DNA of 64,000 bases from JACDER01 sp963842575 (GTDB taxonomy: Bacteria; Actinomycetota; Thermoleophilia; Gaiellales; Gaiellaceae), in assembly GCA_963842575.1 (NCBI GenBank), contig CAWJGS010000004.1:496001-560000 (forward strand), read 5' to 3'. The notes beneath the pieces are model-generated. The model saw only the letters and a program-made list of their open reading frames with translations. It was not told the origin of the DNA and searched no databases. Below, one piece after another: positions 7,877 through 17,375 of this stretch; position 1 is the stretch's first letter, and the number at the start of each line of letters is the position of its first letter. The position numbers and the translations under genes were made by a program.

Positions 7877-10531
7877 CTAGAGCAAGTGGAGTTGCCGCGC
7901 GCGCCGTACCGCGTCCCGGCGCTGGGTCGCGTCGAGCTTGCGGTAGATGCTCTTCACGTGGGACTTGATCGTGTTCACCGAGACGAAGAGCTCCCCGGCG
8001 ATGTCTGCGTTCGACATGTTCGTCGGCAGGTAGTGCAGCACGTCCGCCTCCCGCGCGGTCAGCGGCTCGAGCAGCTCGGCCGGCCCCGCCGCGCCGTCGC
8101 CGTTCCCGTTCAGGGACGACAGGAGGTCGGAGGCGAACCAGCGGTGTGACGTCGAGTGCCGCAGGTGGTCCGAGAGCAGCTCCCGCAGCGACGGCCCGGC
8201 GTCGAGCAACGGCCGGCGGATGCTCTCGCCTTCGCCGAGCGCGAGCGCGCGGGCGGTGGCCTCTCGCGACTCCTCGTGCTGACCGAGCGTCCGGTGCGCG
8301 ACCGCGGTGAGAACCGCGCGCTCGATCGTTCCGACCGCGGTGTCGCCCTCGCCGTCGGCCGCGAGCAACGCCAGCGCGTCAGCCGGCTCTCCGGCACTGA
8401 GGCGTAGCCGGGCGAGGGCGATAGGCACCCGCGATTCGGGGGAGTCGGCGGAGGCCTGCTCGAGGATCTCGTGCGCCGAGTCGAGGTCGCCGGCGGCGGC
8501 GGCGAGGCGCGAATACTGGGTCGCGCACGCGGCTCGAAGCGCCGGCGCGTCGACTGTCCTCCAGTCGTGCTCGATTCCCTTCAGCCGCTGGATGCCGACC
8601 TCGATCGCGCCACCGCCGTGTGCCAGGCAGATGGACGCGTCGACGATCGCCGACAGGACGCGCGCGATCCGGTCGCCGGACGTGAGCGCGACTTCGAAGA
8701 GCGCCCGCGCCTTCTCCTCCGCGGCGTCGAGGTCGTTCCACTCGTAGTCGGCGAGGGCGAGGATGGTGTAGCCGTGCACGGCCTGGGCGCTACGGTCGAG
8801 GCCGCCGCTCTCGGCCGCATCGACGGCGGTACGTGCGAGCTCGGATGCGCGCCGGAGCCTGCCCTGTCCGAGCTCGATGAGGGCGAGGCCTCCGAGGCTC
8901 GCGATCTCGGTGTGCGCCACGTCCGCCGCCCGCGCCAGGTGCAGAGCCTCGTGGAGATTGCTCTGGGCGGCCGGGCGCCGGAGCCAGATCTCGCAGATCC
9001 CCAGGAAACCCAGTGCGAGCGCCCTGATGCGATCCGCCGTGCGCCCGGCCGTGAAGCCGGCCTCGGCCAGCTCCAGCAGCCTTTCCGCGAGCTTCGCCGC
9101 CTTGGAGCATTCGCCTTCGAGCCGGTGGCGGAACAGGCAGGCGAACGCGAACATCGCCTGGGCCCGCAGGTCGCACGCCGCGACCTCTGCGCGGGGGACC
9201 GCATCGAGCAGCTTCCCGCCCCGGCGGACGTCGCCGCTCATGAGCGCGAGCGTCGCCGCGACCGCGGTCAGCGGTACCGAATCTCGTACACGGTCGGCGG
9301 GAAGCGCGTCCGTCAACGTCGTCTGCATGGTCAGGTCCGCGTCGACCAGGAGGTCGAACCACGACTCGACCAGGCACGAAGAGGCGAGGTCGAGGTCGCC
9401 TGCCGCAAAGGCGTGCTGGAGCGCGTCCACATGCTCGCCGTGCGCGAGGTACCAGCCGGCGGCGCGGGTGTGGAGCTCGGCCACTTCCGCGGGGCCTTCC
9501 TGGAAGAGCTCAGTGCGCAGGATCTCCGCGAAGAGATGGTGGTACCGGTACCACGCCGGGTTCGAGCCCACGCGCTCGATGAAGAGGTTCTTGTTGACGA
9601 GCTCCTCGAGCGTTCCGGTGCAATCCGTCCCCGTGAGAGCCTCGGCCAGATCGGGGGTCAGCCTGTCGACGATCGAGGTCTGGAGGAGGAACCGCCGGGT
9701 TTCCTCCGGTTGCGACTTCAAGGCTTCCTGTACCAGGTAGTCGACGGCGGCGCTCTCGTCGAGGAGCGCATCCACGACTCCGCCACCCTGGAGAGACAGC
9801 GTGAACAGGCGCAGCCCGGCGGCCCAGCCCTCGGTGCGCGCGAGCAGCGCCTGGAAGAGCCCGGGTTGCAGTTCCACCGCGAGCGCGGCGAGAAACTCCC
9901 GCGCTTCGTCCTCGGTGAAGGCGAGGTCCGCGGCACGCAGCTCGACCAGCTCGCCGTTCGCGCGGAAGACATGCATCGGGAGGTCGGGGTCGTGGCGCGT
10001 GGAGAGGACGAGGCGCAGATGGGGCGAGGACGAGCGCAGGAGCTGCTCGATCCCGGCTGACACCCCTGTGCGGGGAACGTTGTGGAAGTCGTCGATGACC
10101 AGCGTCACGGGCGCGTGCAGGCGTGCCACGGCGCTGAGGAGGCGGTCGACGAAGCCGGGCGGCGTCCCCGCGCGCGGAGCCGCGAGATGGGCAAGAGCCG
10201 TCGAGGCGGGCACGACCCCGCGCAGCGCTTCGAGGAACTCCGCCCAGAAGGCGTTCTCGCCTCTCCTGGGCCGGAGGGACATCCACGCCACGCTCTTCCG
10301 CGGCCGCTCGGCGAGCCAGGTGGAGAGGAGGGCCGTCTTGCCCGCCCCCGCCGGCGCCGAGATGAGGACGAGGCGGCCCTCGACGCCGTCGTCGAGCGCC
10401 TCGAACAGGCGTGGCCGGCTCATGGCGGGACGCGGCGGGCGCGGCACCAGCAGGTCCGGCGTCGCGACAAGCCGGGAGCTGGGTGCACGCCGCGAGGCGG
10501 CCTGGCGGCTGGCCTTCGTCGAGGTAACCAA
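7877..10531 (-). CDS. MalT-like LuxR-family STAND transcriptional activator
   Basis: The 884-residue protein has an N-terminal P-loop NTPase (Walker A APAGAGKT at 59-66, Walker B TLVIDDFHNV near 140-150), a winged-helix segment around 270-340, a long tetratricopeptide-like helical array, and a C-terminal LuxR helix-turn-helix (LTAREADVLHYLPTNMSNAD to TIKSHVKSIYRKLDATQRRD, about 822-884). Members of this LAL/MalT group bind ATP plus an inducer and activate target operons. The start at TTG 10531 has AAGGGAG upstream; a shorter start at Met37 is possible. The divergent gene at 10658 and an inverted repeat between them are candidate targets. Confidence 0.85.
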   Translation of the reverse strand: MVTSTKASRQAASRRAPSSRLVATPDLLVPRPPRPAMSRPRLFEALDDGVEGRLVLISAPAGAGKTALLSTWLAERPRKSVAWMSLRPRRGENAFWAEFLEALRGVVPASTALAHLAAPRAGTPPGFVDRLLSAVARLHAPVTLVIDDFHNVPRTGVSAGIEQLLRSSSPHLRLVLSTRHDPDLPMHVFRANGELVELRAADLAFTEDEAREFLAALAVELQPGLFQALLARTEGWAAGLRLFTLSLQGGGVVDALLDESAAVDYLVQEALKSQPEETRRFLLQTSIVDRLTPDLAEALTGTDCTGTLEELVNKNLFIERVGSNPAWYRYHHLFAEILRTELFQEGPAEVAELHTRAAGWYLAHGEHVDALQHAFAAGDLDLASSCLVESWFDLLVDADLTMQTTLTDALPADRVRDSVPLTAVAATLALMSGDVRRGGKLLDAVPRAEVAACDLRAQAMFAFACLFRHRLEGECSKAAKLAERLLELAEAGFTAGRTADRIRALALGFLGICEIWLRRPAAQSNLHEALHLARAADVAHTEIASLGGLALIELGQGRLRRASELARTAVDAAESGGLDRSAQAVHGYTILALADYEWNDLDAAEEKARALFEVALTSGDRIARVLSAIVDASICLAHGGGAIEVGIQRLKGIEHDWRTVDAPALRAACATQYSRLAAAAGDLDSAHEILEQASADSPESRVPIALARLRLSAGEPADALALLAADGEGDTAVGTIERAVLTAVAHRTLGQHEESREATARALALGEGESIRRPLLDAGPSLRELLSDHLRHSTSHRWFASDLLSSLNGNGDGAAGPAELLEPLTAREADVLHYLPTNMSNADIAGELFVSVNTIKSHVKSIYRKLDATQRRDAVRRARQLHLL

Positions 10532-10615
10532 GGTACTCCCTTCGGGTCATGGACAACCTAGTCACTGCGGTCACGCTCTGTCAACGAAGGCTCATAGGTC
10601 GGTTTCCATTCGTTC

Positions 10616-10636
10616 GGGGTGAGGTCCGGTCACCCC
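10616..10636. repeat. 7-7-7 inverted repeat, operator candidate
   Basis: GGGGTGA and TCACCCC form perfect 7-base arms around a 7-base spacer (GGTCCGG). The repeat lies between the divergent LuxR-family gene and the small gene at 10658. Arm length and centre spacing fit a dimeric regulator binding site; a small hairpin is the alternative. Confidence 0.4.
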
Positions 10637-10657
10637 GGACGCGACCAAGATGGCCCA

Positions 10658-10885
10658 ATGATGAGCCCGAGTCGCTACGAGATCAGGGTGAGGGGCCGGC
10701 TCGGGGAGAACGTCGCCGCCAGATTCGAGGGCTTCGACATGGAGGTCGAGCCCGCCGAGACCGTTCTCCGCGGCCCCGTGCGGGACCAGTCCGCGCTCCA
10801 CGGCATCCTGGGACAGATCGAGTCGCTCGGGCTCGAGCTCGTCGAGGTCCGCCGGGTGGAGGGCGAAAGCCGCTCGGAGCGCTAG
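10658..10885 (+). CDS. small conserved protein of unknown function
   Basis: ATG 10658 (or 10661) starts a protein of about 75 residues: SPSRYEIRVRGRLGENVAAR through ETVLRGPVRDQSALHGILGQ to GLELVEVRRVEG. This pattern is frequent next to LuxR/STAND regulators in actinobacteria, where it forms a small alpha/beta domain (beta-strand, QSALHGIL helix, beta-strand). It is transcribed divergently from the LuxR-family regulator, suggesting co-regulation. No catalytic motif is visible. Confidence 0.7.
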   Translation: MMSPSRYEIRVRGRLGENVAARFEGFDMEVEPAETVLRGPVRDQSALHGILGQIESLGLELVEVRRVEGESRSER

Positions 10886-10910
10886 GCGCCCGAGCCTCGC
10901 AGCTGGGCGA

Positions 10911-11801
10911 TCACTCCTGGAGTATGACCCGGCCCTCGGGCTCGGGCGGACGAAACCTGGGCGCAGCCTCGGAGCTGGCGAGCAGGATGAGCCCGAGCAC
11001 CATCAGCAAGAGCCCGAACGCGGCCACGGCCAGCCCCCAGTGCTCCGCATGCAGCTCCTCGCCCAGCAGGGTCAGGCCCACGACGACTCCCACGACCGTC
11101 TCGGCCACCATGGTCGTCGTGATCGCCGGTGCGAGCGCGCCCGTCTGGAGCGAGGCCTGCACGAGCACGAACCCCGCCAGTCCCGCCACGGCGAGCGCGT
11201 AGATGTGCCAGTCCAGGAAGACAGCGGCCGCCCCGTCGTCGAAGCGAACGACCGTGGACTTCGTCAACGCGGCGACGAAGCCGAAGAGCACGCCGGCAGC
11301 CGTCCCGATGAGCGCCGCCTTCATGGCCGGACGGCGGCGCCAGGCGATCGCGGTGAGCACCGCCGCAGCCCCTCCGACGACGCCTCCAGTGATCGCCCAG
11401 TCGAGACCACGCGCGTCCGCACCCCCCCCGCTCGGGTTGGCCACGATCATGAACGCGGCCAGGCCGACGACGACTGCTCCGGCACCGACGATCTCTCGCC
11501 GTCCGACGTGCTGATGGGTGAGCCAGACCCCGAGCGGGAGCGCGAACACCACGCTCGAGACCATGAGCGGCTGGACGACGACGAGCTTCCCGACGCCCAG
11601 CGCGGCCGCCTGGGCGACGTACCCCGCCGCGTCCGCAACGAAGCCGGCAAGCCACACGGGCCGCTTCAGCAGGCGCATGAAGAAGCCGACCTGAAGCGCA
11701 GACGTGTCCGGCTCCTCCAGCGTCCCCTTTTGCTGAAGCACCGACCCGATCCCGAACAGAAAGCCGCCGAAGAGCGCCAGGCCGATGGATAGGGCGTTCA
11801 T
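10911..11801 (-). CDS. DMT-superfamily transporter (EamA-like)
   Basis: The 296-residue protein has about nine to ten hydrophobic segments arranged as two repeats, beginning ALSIGLALFGGFLFGIGSVL and ending LGLILLASSEAAP. The glycine-rich packing and length are typical of drug/metabolite exporters of the DMT superfamily. It lies downstream of the RDD gene with a four-base overlap (11798-11801), hence probably one operon. The substrate is unknown. Confidence 0.75.
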   Translation of the reverse strand: MNALSIGLALFGGFLFGIGSVLQQKGTLEEPDTSALQVGFFMRLLKRPVWLAGFVADAAGYVAQAAALGVGKLVVVQPLMVSSVVFALPLGVWLTHQHVGRREIVGAGAVVVGLAAFMIVANPSGGGADARGLDWAITGGVVGGAAAVLTAIAWRRRPAMKAALIGTAAGVLFGFVAALTKSTVVRFDDGAAAVFLDWHIYALAVAGLAGFVLVQASLQTGALAPAITTTMVAETVVGVVVGLTLLGEELHAEHWGLAVAAFGLLLMVLGLILLASSEAAPRFRPPEPEGRVILQE

Positions 11802-12721
11802 GGCTCGCGTACCGCGTCGTACACGACCACGGTTCCCGCCAGGTAGTCGGGAAGTCCCCGGCGCCGGTGGTCGAACAGGACCGGGATGAAGCCGGCAAAG
11901 AGTGGGATGATCGCCAGCCCGAGCCCGATCACACGGACGACAGCGCGGAGGACGGAGAGCCCCCCTCCGTCGGCGCTTTGCACTCTCAGGCGCATCAGGC
12001 GCATCCCCGGCGTCTGGCCCGCCGAGCTCCAGAAGAGCGCGAAGTAGACGAAGGCCACGACCAGCAAGCCGATGCCGAGGAGGGTTCCCACCAGCCAGTG
12101 AGGACGGATGCCGCCGACCAGCGACCCGATCAGCCCGACGATGGCGCTCCCGGAGGTGAAGATCAGAACGGCGACGAAGGCATCGATCGCGAGCGCGACC
12201 GCCCGGCTGCCGATCCCCGCGTACTTGTGGGCGTCGGCACGGTCGAGAGTACGCCCCACCCGTCCGTCCGCTCGAACGGCGGCATGCCGGACACCTGCGA
12301 CGACCTCCTCGACGAGACCCGCGGTCTGGCGGGAGATCGCATGGCGCACCTCCGGGCTCGACATGACATCCCGCAGCGCCCGCTGCATCTCGTCGCTCTT
12401 CATGACCTCGTCGAGAATGTCCCGCGTGTGCGGGCTGTCGAGCGCCTGTTTCACCAGCTTCTCGAGCTCACCGCTCTCGGCCAGCTCCCCGGCAATGCGC
12501 TCGAGCACCCGATGCTGAACGAGCGACTGGGCCAGCTTCTCCGGGAGTTGCCCCGCCAGGGCCTGATCGACGACCCGCGCAGTCTCCGGCGCCGCCAGAA
12601 CGTCGTCCGCAGCCGACTCGAGCCGGCCTCGCCACGCTCGGGCCGCAACACGAGCCGGGTACAGGGCGGCCCGGCCGGCAGCGTCGCCGAGACCGGAGCG
12701 TTTTTCGGGTGGCTTGCGCAT
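11798..12721 (-). CDS. RDD-family membrane protein with helical N-domain
   Basis: ATG 12721 (MRKPPEKRSGLGDAAGRAAL) begins a 307-residue protein. Residues about 20-150 are charged helices (LPEKLAQSLVQHRVLERIAG, EVMKSDEMQRALRDVMSSPE) without membrane segments. Residues about 165-305 form the RDD domain: GSRAVALAIDAFVAV, a second and third membrane pair, GQTPGMRLMRLRV, and RRRGLPDYLAGTVVV near the end. RDD proteins are implicated in membrane transport or small-molecule handling, but few are characterised. It sits between the YihY and DMT genes on one strand. Confidence 0.75.
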   Translation of the reverse strand: MRKPPEKRSGLGDAAGRAALYPARVAARAWRGRLESAADDVLAAPETARVVDQALAGQLPEKLAQSLVQHRVLERIAGELAESGELEKLVKQALDSPHTRDILDEVMKSDEMQRALRDVMSSPEVRHAISRQTAGLVEEVVAGVRHAAVRADGRVGRTLDRADAHKYAGIGSRAVALAIDAFVAVLIFTSGSAIVGLIGSLVGGIRPHWLVGTLLGIGLLVVAFVYFALFWSSAGQTPGMRLMRLRVQSADGGGLSVLRAVVRVIGLGLAIIPLFAGFIPVLFDHRRRGLPDYLAGTVVVYDAVREP

Positions 12722-12735
12722 CGACGGCTGGTCGC

Positions 12736-13593
12736 TTACGCCTGGGCGCGCTTGCGGCGGCGCTCCTCCAGGCGCTCCTCGATCGAGAGTCCGACGACCG
12801 GGCCGAGGATGAACACCACTCCGGTCGCGAGCAGCCAGGTCATGATGATGAAGATCACTCCGATCGGGCCGTACTCCTTGTCGTTGGCGATGATCGCATC
12901 CGAGAGGAACGCGGCCGAGAACGCGCCGAGACCAATGAAGAACAGAGACGTGACGACAGCCGGCACGATGAGACGCCTGAACGGCACTCGATTCGACAGC
13001 AGCAGGTACATCCCCAACCAGAAGAAACCGGCGAGCAACGCGAAGCTCGCAATGGCGGCCAGGGCGGGGGACACCTTGTTCAGGTCGTGCTGGATGTAGC
13101 TCACCGCCGCCGAGACGCCGAGCACGGAGAATCCGAACACGAACTGCTGCCAGGACTCGTGCCAGTAGCCGAGCTTGTCGAGACCCCAGATCGTCTGCCA
13201 GACCTTCTGGATGATCGCAATGGTCGCGAGCAGGGCCATGACCAGGAAGAGGATCGCGCCGACAGTGGCCGCCGTCGACACCGAGGAGGCCTTGAAAAGC
13301 TGCTCGACGCTCTGGGTGGCCTCCGAGTTCAGCCCCATGTGCTCGCTGACGGTGTCGGCGAAGTTCCGTCCGGCGACCGCCGCGAGGAAGATGAGGTTCG
13401 GAAAGAGCCAGAGAAGCATGACCGCCGCCAGCAGCAGAGCCTGGTTCATGAAGTCGACGCTCCCGAGACGGTCCCAGACGTCGCCGGCGGTGCTCGACTC
13501 GAAGCGCTTCAGCGCCGAATCGCCACGTCGCCATGCCGACTCGCCCACGCGGCGGGTCTTGTCGAATTTGCGCCTTTGGTCGATCTCGCTCAT
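12736..13593 (-). CDS. YihY/BrkB-family inner-membrane protein
   Basis: The 285-residue protein has six predicted membrane segments, starting LLLAAVMLLWLFPNLIFLAA. It contains the conserved WQTIWGLDKLGYW region and the terminal GPIGVIFIIMTWLLATGVVF helix followed by a charged tail, as in the YihY (formerly 'ribonuclease BN') family. The role of the family is unsettled; the old RNase BN label is not supported. It is 14 bases upstream of the RDD gene on the same strand. Confidence 0.75.
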   Translation of the reverse strand: MSEIDQRRKFDKTRRVGESAWRRGDSALKRFESSTAGDVWDRLGSVDFMNQALLLAAVMLLWLFPNLIFLAAVAGRNFADTVSEHMGLNSEATQSVEQLFKASSVSTAATVGAILFLVMALLATIAIIQKVWQTIWGLDKLGYWHESWQQFVFGFSVLGVSAAVSYIQHDLNKVSPALAAIASFALLAGFFWLGMYLLLSNRVPFRRLIVPAVVTSLFFIGLGAFSAAFLSDAIIANDKEYGPIGVIFIIMTWLLATGVVFILGPVVGLSIEERLEERRRKRAQA

Positions 13594-13779
13594 CGGTCTA
13601 GTTTGACCCCCGAGCCGCTGCGAGCGACAACCGGCCTACGGGCAATGTCAAGCTTGACCAACACCATTACGTTGTACCTCATCCCATCTGGAGGATTCTT
13701 GCGCGCCAAGGAGCAAACCGCATCGGAACCTGAAATGCTCACTCACATCGGATCAGACGACCGAGAGCGGATCGCCTGA

Positions 13780-14440
13780 ATGCTCCTCGAGCTCCTGCTG
13801 CTTGCAATCGCAGCGGCGTTCTATCCCGCGCTGCTTGCGGTCGTAATCATCTTTCTCGGCCGGCCCGCACCCGAAGAAGTTGCTCGCCTTCTTCCTCGCC
13901 GGAGCCTGGCTGACCAGCCTCAGCATCGGCCTCATCGCCGTGTTTGCGTTGGAGGGAGCCGGCCTCAGCTCGTCGACGAAAGTTTCAGTGGGCGCTGGGA
14001 TCTACCTGGGGCTCGGCATCGTTGCCGTCGTCGTCGGTGCGCACTTCCTTCGGACCCAGCCGAAGCAGAAGGAAAAGAAGAAGGACTCCGGCCCGTCGAT
14101 GACCCAGCGGGTGATGTCGAAGGACTCGACCTGGCTGGTCTTCGTCCTCGGAATCTTCCTCAACATGCCCGGTCTCTGGTACCTGATCGGTCTCAAGGAC
14201 ATCGGGCTCTCCGATTACAGCGACGTCGAGAAGGTCCTCCTCCTCATAGGGTTCAACCTCGTGATGTTCTCGTTCGTCGAATTCCCGCTGGTCGGCTATC
14301 TGGTCGCGCCGGAGTGGACAAAGGCGCAGGTCGACAGGTTCAACGCCTGGCTGCACCGCAACGGCCGTCATCTCGGCGGCTGGATTGGTGTCGCCCTGGG
14401 GACCTACCTGATCACGCGCGGGATCATCGCCGCGCTCTGA
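13780..14440 (+). CDS. GAP (Sap/sulfolipid-addressing) family membrane protein, one frameshift
   Basis: ATG 13780 gives MLLELLLLAIAAAFYPALLA then VVIIFLGR. Near 13863-13870 the frame moves by one base to PHPKKLLAFFLAGAWLTSLS and continues to 14440. Five to six membrane segments and the internal charged loop QPKQKEKKKDSGPSM match the GAP family (PF11139-like), relatives of the mycobacterial Sap protein tied to glycolipid export. The reconstructed length of about 220 residues is normal for the family. The 186-base gap upstream holds no recognised gene. Confidence 0.7.
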
Positions 14441-14971
14441 TCAGTGGGCGACGGCGACCTTGAGGACGATGACGAACGCACCGAGGGCGAGGTTGGCAGC
14501 GGTGACGGCGAGCGTTCCCACCCCGCTGAGCTTCTCCACACGCGCATAGCGCAGCCCCTCGATCCCCAGGATCGCCAGGCCGACACCGAGGGCAAGCCAG
14601 ACGGATGTGCTCTCCTTGAGCACCCCCGCCGCGCCGAGAAGCAGCGCCGCGCTTGGCCCGGCGGCGGCGAGCAGGATGCCCAGCTCGCGGCGCGAGATCG
14701 CCTTCAGCTCCGCCCTGTCGAGACGTTTGCCCCGCGCGATGCTCTCCGCCAATCCGTGGGAGTACACATGGGCGATCCAGAGGACGAACAGGGTGGCCCA
14801 GACGATCTCCGCGAGCTTCCAGGGATCCTTGACGTTCGCGTAGGCGGCGGTGAGGGTCGCCATCGCGACGACCGTTCCGTAGACGACGCCGGCGACGTCG
14901 TGGCCGTGACCCAGGGCAAGCCGTGCAACCCTGCCGCCGCGCGGAGGGGGCGCTTCCTCGTGCGCGCTCAC
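14441..14971 (-). CDS. unknown multi-pass membrane protein
   Basis: GTG 14971 overlaps the stop of the debranching-enzyme gene by four bases (GTGA). The 176-residue product starts with a hydrophilic VSAHEEAPPPRGGRVARLAL segment and has about five hydrophobic stretches (DVAGVVYGTVVAMATLTAAY, IVWATLFVLWIAHVYSHGLA, LLAAAGPSAALLLGAAGVL). WIAHVYSH has two His residues within the membrane plane. The family is not recognised. The overlap makes translational coupling with the upstream enzyme likely. Confidence 0.6.
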   Translation of the reverse strand: MSAHEEAPPPRGGRVARLALGHGHDVAGVVYGTVVAMATLTAAYANVKDPWKLAEIVWATLFVLWIAHVYSHGLAESIARGKRLDRAELKAISRRELGILLAAAGPSAALLLGAAGVLKESTSVWLALGVGLAILGIEGLRYARVEKLSGVGTLAVTAANLALGAFVIVLKVAVAH

Positions 14972-17028
14972 CCGAGCTGGGGCCGCAAGGCCCTGCTCGT
15001 CGGGCATCGCCACACGGCCGCGGCCGAAGGCATCGATGCGGCCCCACCGCCCTGGGATGTCGAGCAGCGCCAGGAGGCCGATCCCGGCCGGAAGCGCCGG
15101 GTCGACGACGAGATGGTCGCCGAGCGGCTCGAGCCCGAGCATCGTGCGCAGGAGCAGGAGGGGCGCTCCGGTCGACCATGCCTGCGGGCTGCATGCGGTG
15201 GGGTACTGCACTGGGTACTTCGTCGCCGAACGCGGATACCCGCCGAATGCCTCCGGCAGACGGCCGTCGAAGAACTCGGCCGCGTCGAGGATGCCGGCCG
15301 CGATGCGCGCCGCCTCTTCTTTGTAACCCGTATCGGCGCAGGCCCCACGCCACGAAGGAGTTGTCGAACGGCCAGATCGTCCCCGTGTGGTAGCCGATCG
15401 GGTTGTAGCGCGCCTCGCCCGTCGCCATCGTCCGCACGCCCCAGCCGGAGAAGAGGCGCTGGCCCATGAGGTGGCTTGACGACCGACTTCGCCTTCGACT
15501 TGTCCACGATGCCGCTCCAGAGCAGATGCCCGTTGTTCGAGGTGAGGGTGTCGACCTTGCGCGCCGTCGACGTCCAGGGCGATGGCGAAGTACCCTCGGT
15601 CGGCGAGCCAGAAGTCGCGGTTGAAGCGCCGCTTGAGATCGGCGGCCTGCTTCTCGAGCTCGTTCGCGTACCTGAGGAGTCCTTCCACACCTCGCGCGCC
15701 AGTCGAGCCCCGCGCACCTTCGCGTCGTACGCGTAGCCCTGGAGCTCGCGGTTGCGCGCGGGAACCCGGGCAACCGCCCGTCCCGGTACGAGATCGAATC
15801 CCACGAGTCCTTCCAGCACTGGTTCTCGAGGCCGGTCTCCTCGTTCCGCCGCTTGTACGCGATGTACCCGTTGCCCTGGAGGTCGGCGTACTCGTCGATC
15901 CAGCTCAGCGCCGCCGAGCGCCTCCATCTCGAAGTCGCGGACGAGCTTCCGGTCGCCGGTCCAGCGCTCGTACTCGTCCAGCAGGACGACATACAGCGGC
16001 GTCGCATCGGCGCAGCCGTAGTAGGGCGAGTGTGGCCGCTCCTCGAACGCCGTCAGCTCGCCGTAGCGCATCTCGTGCAGGATCCGTCCGGGTCCTCGTC
16101 GCGGAAGTCGTCGATCCGCGTCCCCTGCCGGGAGCCGAGCTCGCGCAGCGTGGTCGCCGCCAGCTCGGGCGCGAACGGAAGCGCCTGCAGGCTGGTGAAG
16201 ATGCTGTCGCGTCCGAACATGGTCATGAACCAGGGCAGCCCCGCGGCCGGGAGGCTGCTCCGACCGGCCGTCATCGGGCGAGAAGCGCAGCGCGGCGAGA
16301 TCGACGAGGCTGCGGCGATAGGTGTTCCTGAGCGGCTGCCAGTCGCATTCGAGACGCGGCGCATCGCGGACCCAGCGGTCGAGCCCGACCGAAAGGTTGC
16401 GCTTCGCCCGCCGCGACTCCCCGCCGACTTCGCCGAGGAGCGAGATCGTGACCTGCACGTCAGTCGACCACTGCCCCTTGCGGCTGAACCTGGACCTTGA
16501 ACGTCAGGCCCTTCCGGTCGAACTTCGCCGGGCCGGTCGCAGTGATCACGGTTGCACGGGCGAATACGTCTCGCGCCGGTACCCGAGCATGAGGCGACTT
16601 GCCCTTTACTTGAGCCCCGTACATCCCCTTCTTCTCGAGCGCGTCCTTGACCTCGAACAGATCGGCGAAGTCGTTGGCAGCCTCGATCCGAATCGTCAGG
16701 TCGACCGGCTTGTCGTCGTGGTTCAGGACCGTGATCCGCTCGTGGAACCCGTCAGCGACGGCCCGGGTGCGGATGACCGACTGCTTCGAGTTCTGGTAGA
16801 CGGCACTCGCTCCCGGAATGAGGAAGAACCGGGTTTCGAAGTACTGGAGGTCGTCGGTCGAGAGCGCTGTCAGCCGCTCGCCGTTGATCGTCAGCACCCA
16901 CTTCGAGAGATAGCGCGTGTCAAAGGAGAACAGCCCGGTGGGGTCGGTCGCCGAGGCCTCGATGTCTCCGGCTCGCAGTCGCTGACGACGAACGTGTTGC
17001 CGTCGAGGATCTTGATCTCGTCGCTCAT
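14968..17028 (-). pseudogene. amylo-alpha-1,6-glucosidase / glycogen debranching-type enzyme, many frameshifts
   Basis: ATG 17028 begins SDEIKILDGNTFVVSD and then shifts to GDIEASATDPTGLFSFDTRY (GDE_N-like domain, about residues 1-200). The catalytic (alpha/alpha)6 part is spread over several frames: GRDSIFTSLQALPFAPELAA, DADVRATPLYVV-type segments, FNRDFWLADRGYFAIALDVD, GYHTGTIWPFDNSFVAWGL and PSRSPQAWSTGAPLLLL-like sequence, ending at TGA 14968. The total span would code about 687 residues, normal for actinobacterial debranching enzymes that trim alpha-glucan branches. At least five frame changes are needed, so as written it cannot be expressed. It sits within a tightly overlapped operon. 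Confidence 0.75.
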
Positions 17029-17375
17029 TGCTTCGCCTCCGCAACTGGAGGGCCGGGAAAGATGCGCTGCAGCAGGATCAAGGGCTCGAGCTCACCCTCG
17101 ACGCCGATCCTGCCACGCAGCACCTCGGCCGTCGCGTTGGCGTGGCCGGTCACCAGCCGGTCGAACAACGCCCGCTCGACGCGGATGATCGAGTCTGCGA
17201 GACGCGTTTCTGCGCGACACGGTGATATCGCCGCGGTCGATGGTCACCAGCCACCGGCCGGTCTTCTTTCCCTGCGACGATGTCGAAGCGAATGCGTCGA
17301 CTTGACCTTCTCCAGGAGCTGTTCGTGACCTCGCCGCCCCAGCTCGGCGAAGAACTCCGCGGTCGAATCCGTCAT
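17025..17375 (-). CDS. SCP2 sterol-binding-domain-like protein, frameshifted
   Basis: ATG 17375 (MTDSTAEFFAELGRRGHEQL), with GGAGGAG upstream, overlaps the channel stop by four bases. The frame shifts near 17280-17300 to GKKTGRWLVTIDRGDITVSR and again near 17215 to ADSIIRVERALFDRLVTGHA then NATAEVLRGRIGVEG. It ends at TGA 17025-17027, overlapping the next ATG. This is the SCP2 pattern (binding of a lipid-like ligand, with a conserved RALFDRLVTG helix). Reconstructed length is about 116 residues. In similar operons it accompanies the debranching enzyme, but a functional link is not established. Confidence 0.65.

Noticed and set aside
12736..13593. Ribonuclease BN
   Set aside because: YihY-family membrane proteins were once given this name, but no nuclease motifs are present.
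13594..13779. Promoter or small gene in the 186-base gap before the GAP-family gene
   Set aside because: TTGACC is present but has no well-spaced -10, and no convincing short frame is seen.
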